Assembly: GCA_037833965.1 (NCBI GenBank)
Contig: AP031354.1
Location: forward strand, 14,920,001 to 14,984,000
Source: Marchantia polymorpha subsp. ruderalis
Taxonomy: Eukaryota > Streptophyta > Marchantiopsida > Marchantiales > Marchantiaceae
Reading direction: 5' to 3'
Length of the DNA: 64,000 nucleotides
This document shows positions 61,736-64,000 of this stretch, piece by piece. The notes beneath the pieces are model-generated. The model saw only the letters and a program-made list of their open reading frames with translations. It made no database searches and was not told the origin of the DNA. Within the stretch, counting starts at the first letter, position 1; the number at the start of each line of letters is the position of its first letter. The position numbers were made by a program, and so were the translations under genes.

Positions 61736-64000
61736 ATGATTGCATGGCTCAAACTTAGCTAATCTTGAACCTGGTCACCTATGTAATCATTCCTGATGGG
61801 GCCGCCTTTTTTCACATCGAACTCGAATCTTGATATGATTGCTGCTAACTTTCATTTTGATCCACAGCCGAAAAGGTTGCGAGTAAACATATAGAAAGCT
61901 CTACGGTCAAGCAGAAGACCTCATTGGTTGATACACTGGATACGCATACTTTTTGGACATTATGAAAAGTCACCCAAATCAACGTACAATGATCGCACTT
62001 GCAATGGTCGGTTAAGAATATGTTTGCCGAGATTCTAGTTAGCGGTCTGCGTCCGTTATCCACTTGGCCGCGCTCGTTCCGTCTGCGTCTTAACACCTTA
62101 ACAAATATTTTCTTTCTTAAGTGGAACATTTGTTAAGATGCTTTGTCAGTTTCAGTTTCATAGTCAAAATCGACTAATTTCGGAGTCGTTTGCACATGTG
62201 TGGCAAGTTCTTCGATATTCCACAACCAGTTACCATCAATTTTTAATGTATAAAATTACTAGACATGCAGTTCAAGGTGAAGAATAGATATTTTGGGGTT
62301 CACGATTGCTAGTTTACAAATTATTGGTGATATAAATGAAATCCAAATTAATAAAATAAAATTACTCTACATGCAAGGTGTTTCTAATATAGATAAATAT
62401 TACCTCAAATCACTTTTCTTCTTTTTGAAGAATTCCGGATATTGGTTTCTACTTCTGTTTGAAATTTGTTGCTGTCATTTGAATTATTTTTCCTCTAGGT
62501 TTATTACTAATCACCCACCTTGATAAAAATGAAATGAAATATATATTTTAGAAATATCTGAAAGAAATATAAACGTGTAGAAACCAATTAGATATTCTCT
62601 TTAGATTATTTCTTTCAAAATTTCGTAGTACATATGTGACTGATACGGAAGGCTCAATATTAAATTCTTAAAAATTCGTATATAAGATATTTTCAGAAAA
62701 TTCAACATACTGCGCTCACTCTGCTGTCACGATGGACCCACAGAAGGCACTTCCAATATGGAGATATATAGCAGAATCTAAGTGTAACTGTAACTGTAAT
62801 CTAACTGTATGGGAAAGAACTGCATTATGACTGATTCCCTACTAAATATCAGCAAAATTAAAGGGTTTAGGGTTAGGGCAAAATTAAAGACGGGAAATTT
62901 TCGCTTCCAAAACCATTGAGTCAGTAACGCAGTCTTATGGTTACTTTCTCCGTCTCGAATATTGTGCATACTCTCGTGGTCCTCTTTCCCCAATGTTTCC
63001 TGGGGATAGAAAGATCAAAGATACTTACGGCAACAGTATAAGGTTAAAGGATATGACTGATACCAGTTATTAGAAAAGAAACTGTACATATATTGGTATA
63101 ATTTCGTCTCGGTTATACGTTAAAGCATAAGATTGACATAAGACGGACAAAAGATTGACGATTGGAACACGAGATATGCAGATGCATTCGGTAAATGGTA
63201 ATAGACCTTGCCAGGGAGACCCAAAGGGTAAAATACAAGCGAAAATCACAAACAAGTGAAAAGTCACCAAAGTTGAATCTCTAGCCAGTGCCAAGAACGG
63301 TAACTAATAATGTCCTTAATATAATAACTTAAATCAAAAGGAATTAATTGTAATAAAGAATAGAAATTTTCCACATCTAATGGAAAGAATAGTCTCAAAA
63401 CGTTATTCTCTGTAAGCGTATGAAAAGTAAAGATTTACAAAATAAGATCATAAGATAATAAATAATTAATTAATTGAATAGTAGTTATAGATAGAAGAAT
63501 ATTGATGCACCCCCATAGAGCCGGCCACATGGTAGTAAGGATGTTGACACTGGATATATTCATAGTTCAATTCGCTTCATTGTACAAGCAGAGACAAGTG
63601 GCGGGATGTTTCCGTAGGCCCCAATTGTTTCATGAGATGACGATCCAGGAGATTATCAACTTCACATGGTTACTCTCTAAATGTAATCGCTACGACCCTG
63701 GATGTCAATCCAGGCTTGCGCTTGTATGAGTGTTCATCCAAACTGCAGATTTTTCAATATCTGAGAATATCCCATTCTGGCCTCACTTCCCAGATCAATC
63801 CATACAACTTTCCAAGTGCAAGAGCAGTTTTTTGCACGTCTAGAGAATGAATCGACTAAGAAAACTCTTTGCGTCGGTAGACTTCGGTAACCTGGCCTCA
63901 GTACAACGGCCAGGTACAATTGCATATACAAAGGTCTGCGTTAAATTAAGGTGCTGAACTCTCGGCAAGTGCAATTTCTAGAGTTATGGAGATAGTGGTT
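61736..64000. other. Mixed AT-rich and normal DNA, no gene recognised
   Basis: Normal-composition islands (about 61.74-62.13, 62.7-63.3 and 63.5-64.0 kb) alternate with AT-rich stretches. Short frames lack family similarity. A telomere-like tract at 62862-62878 is listed separately. Confidence 0.5.
62862..62878 (+). repeat. Short interstitial telomere-like tract
   Basis: AGGGTTTAGGGTTAGGG contains one plant-type TTTAGGG unit and one TTAGGG unit. It is too short to be more than a scar or a chance or telo-box-like site. Confidence 0.6.

Noticed and set aside
1-64000. CRISPR array, bacterial operons, rRNA genes
   Set aside because: No regularly spaced repeats, no Shine-Dalgarno-led gene strings and no rRNA-like sequence were seen; the genes present are spliced plant genes.

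Overview
The window looks like nuclear DNA of a land plant, most likely a bryophyte or another non-seed plant. The evidence is GT-AG introns of roughly 75-870 bases, genes of plant-type families (a nucleotide-sugar transporter of the URGT type and a CNGC2/CNGC4-type channel), a TTTAGGG-like tract, and long CT/GA tracts beside genes. The species cannot be named from the sequence. Gene density is low. Three multi-exon genes and one single-exon gene can be modelled with confidence; one further two-exon gene is tentative.

Layout. 1-12.1 kb is gene-poor, with AT-rich blocks and a short GC-rich island near 0.7-1.0 kb. 12.2-13.5 kb holds a TATA box and a tentative two-exon gene for a Ser-rich protein. 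13.5-24.5 kb has no convincing gene, but carries a run of near-perfect short hairpins (20.7-22.7 kb), a 19-G tract and a hAT-like MITE with two internal half-copies (24.48-24.74 kb). 25.5-27.1 kb is AT-rich. 28.2-32.4 kb is a UDP-rhamnose/UDP-galactose transporter gene with a GA-rich leader. 34.6-39.9 kb is a nine-exon gene for a protein of about 944 residues. Its C-terminal half resembles the animal PI3K-gamma adaptor family p101/p84 (PIK3R5/PIK3R6). Tail to tail with it, 44.5-40.7 kb on the minus strand, is an eight-exon cyclic nucleotide-gated channel gene of the CNGC2/4 group. 46-48 kb is AT-rich, followed by a GC-richer unassigned island (48.0-49.15 kb). 51.7-51.0 kb (minus) is a single-exon gene for an HVA1/TUDOR-like domain protein with a long acidic tail; a 71-base CT tract and a TATA box lie upstream. 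55-64 kb is mostly very AT-rich DNA without genes.

How the genes relate. These are separately transcribed genes and not an operon. URGT would load UDP-sugars into the Golgi. The CNGC is a plasma-membrane cation channel with a calmodulin-binding IQ motif. The p101-like protein is the most surprising element: plants are known for class III PI3K (Vps34) and are not known for the class I enzyme that p101 serves in animals. It also keeps a GGGDGT motif where the animal proteins, as I remember them, have a divergent sequence. All exon joins were worked out by eye from splice sites and reading phase. All family matches are from memory of the families, with no database search.
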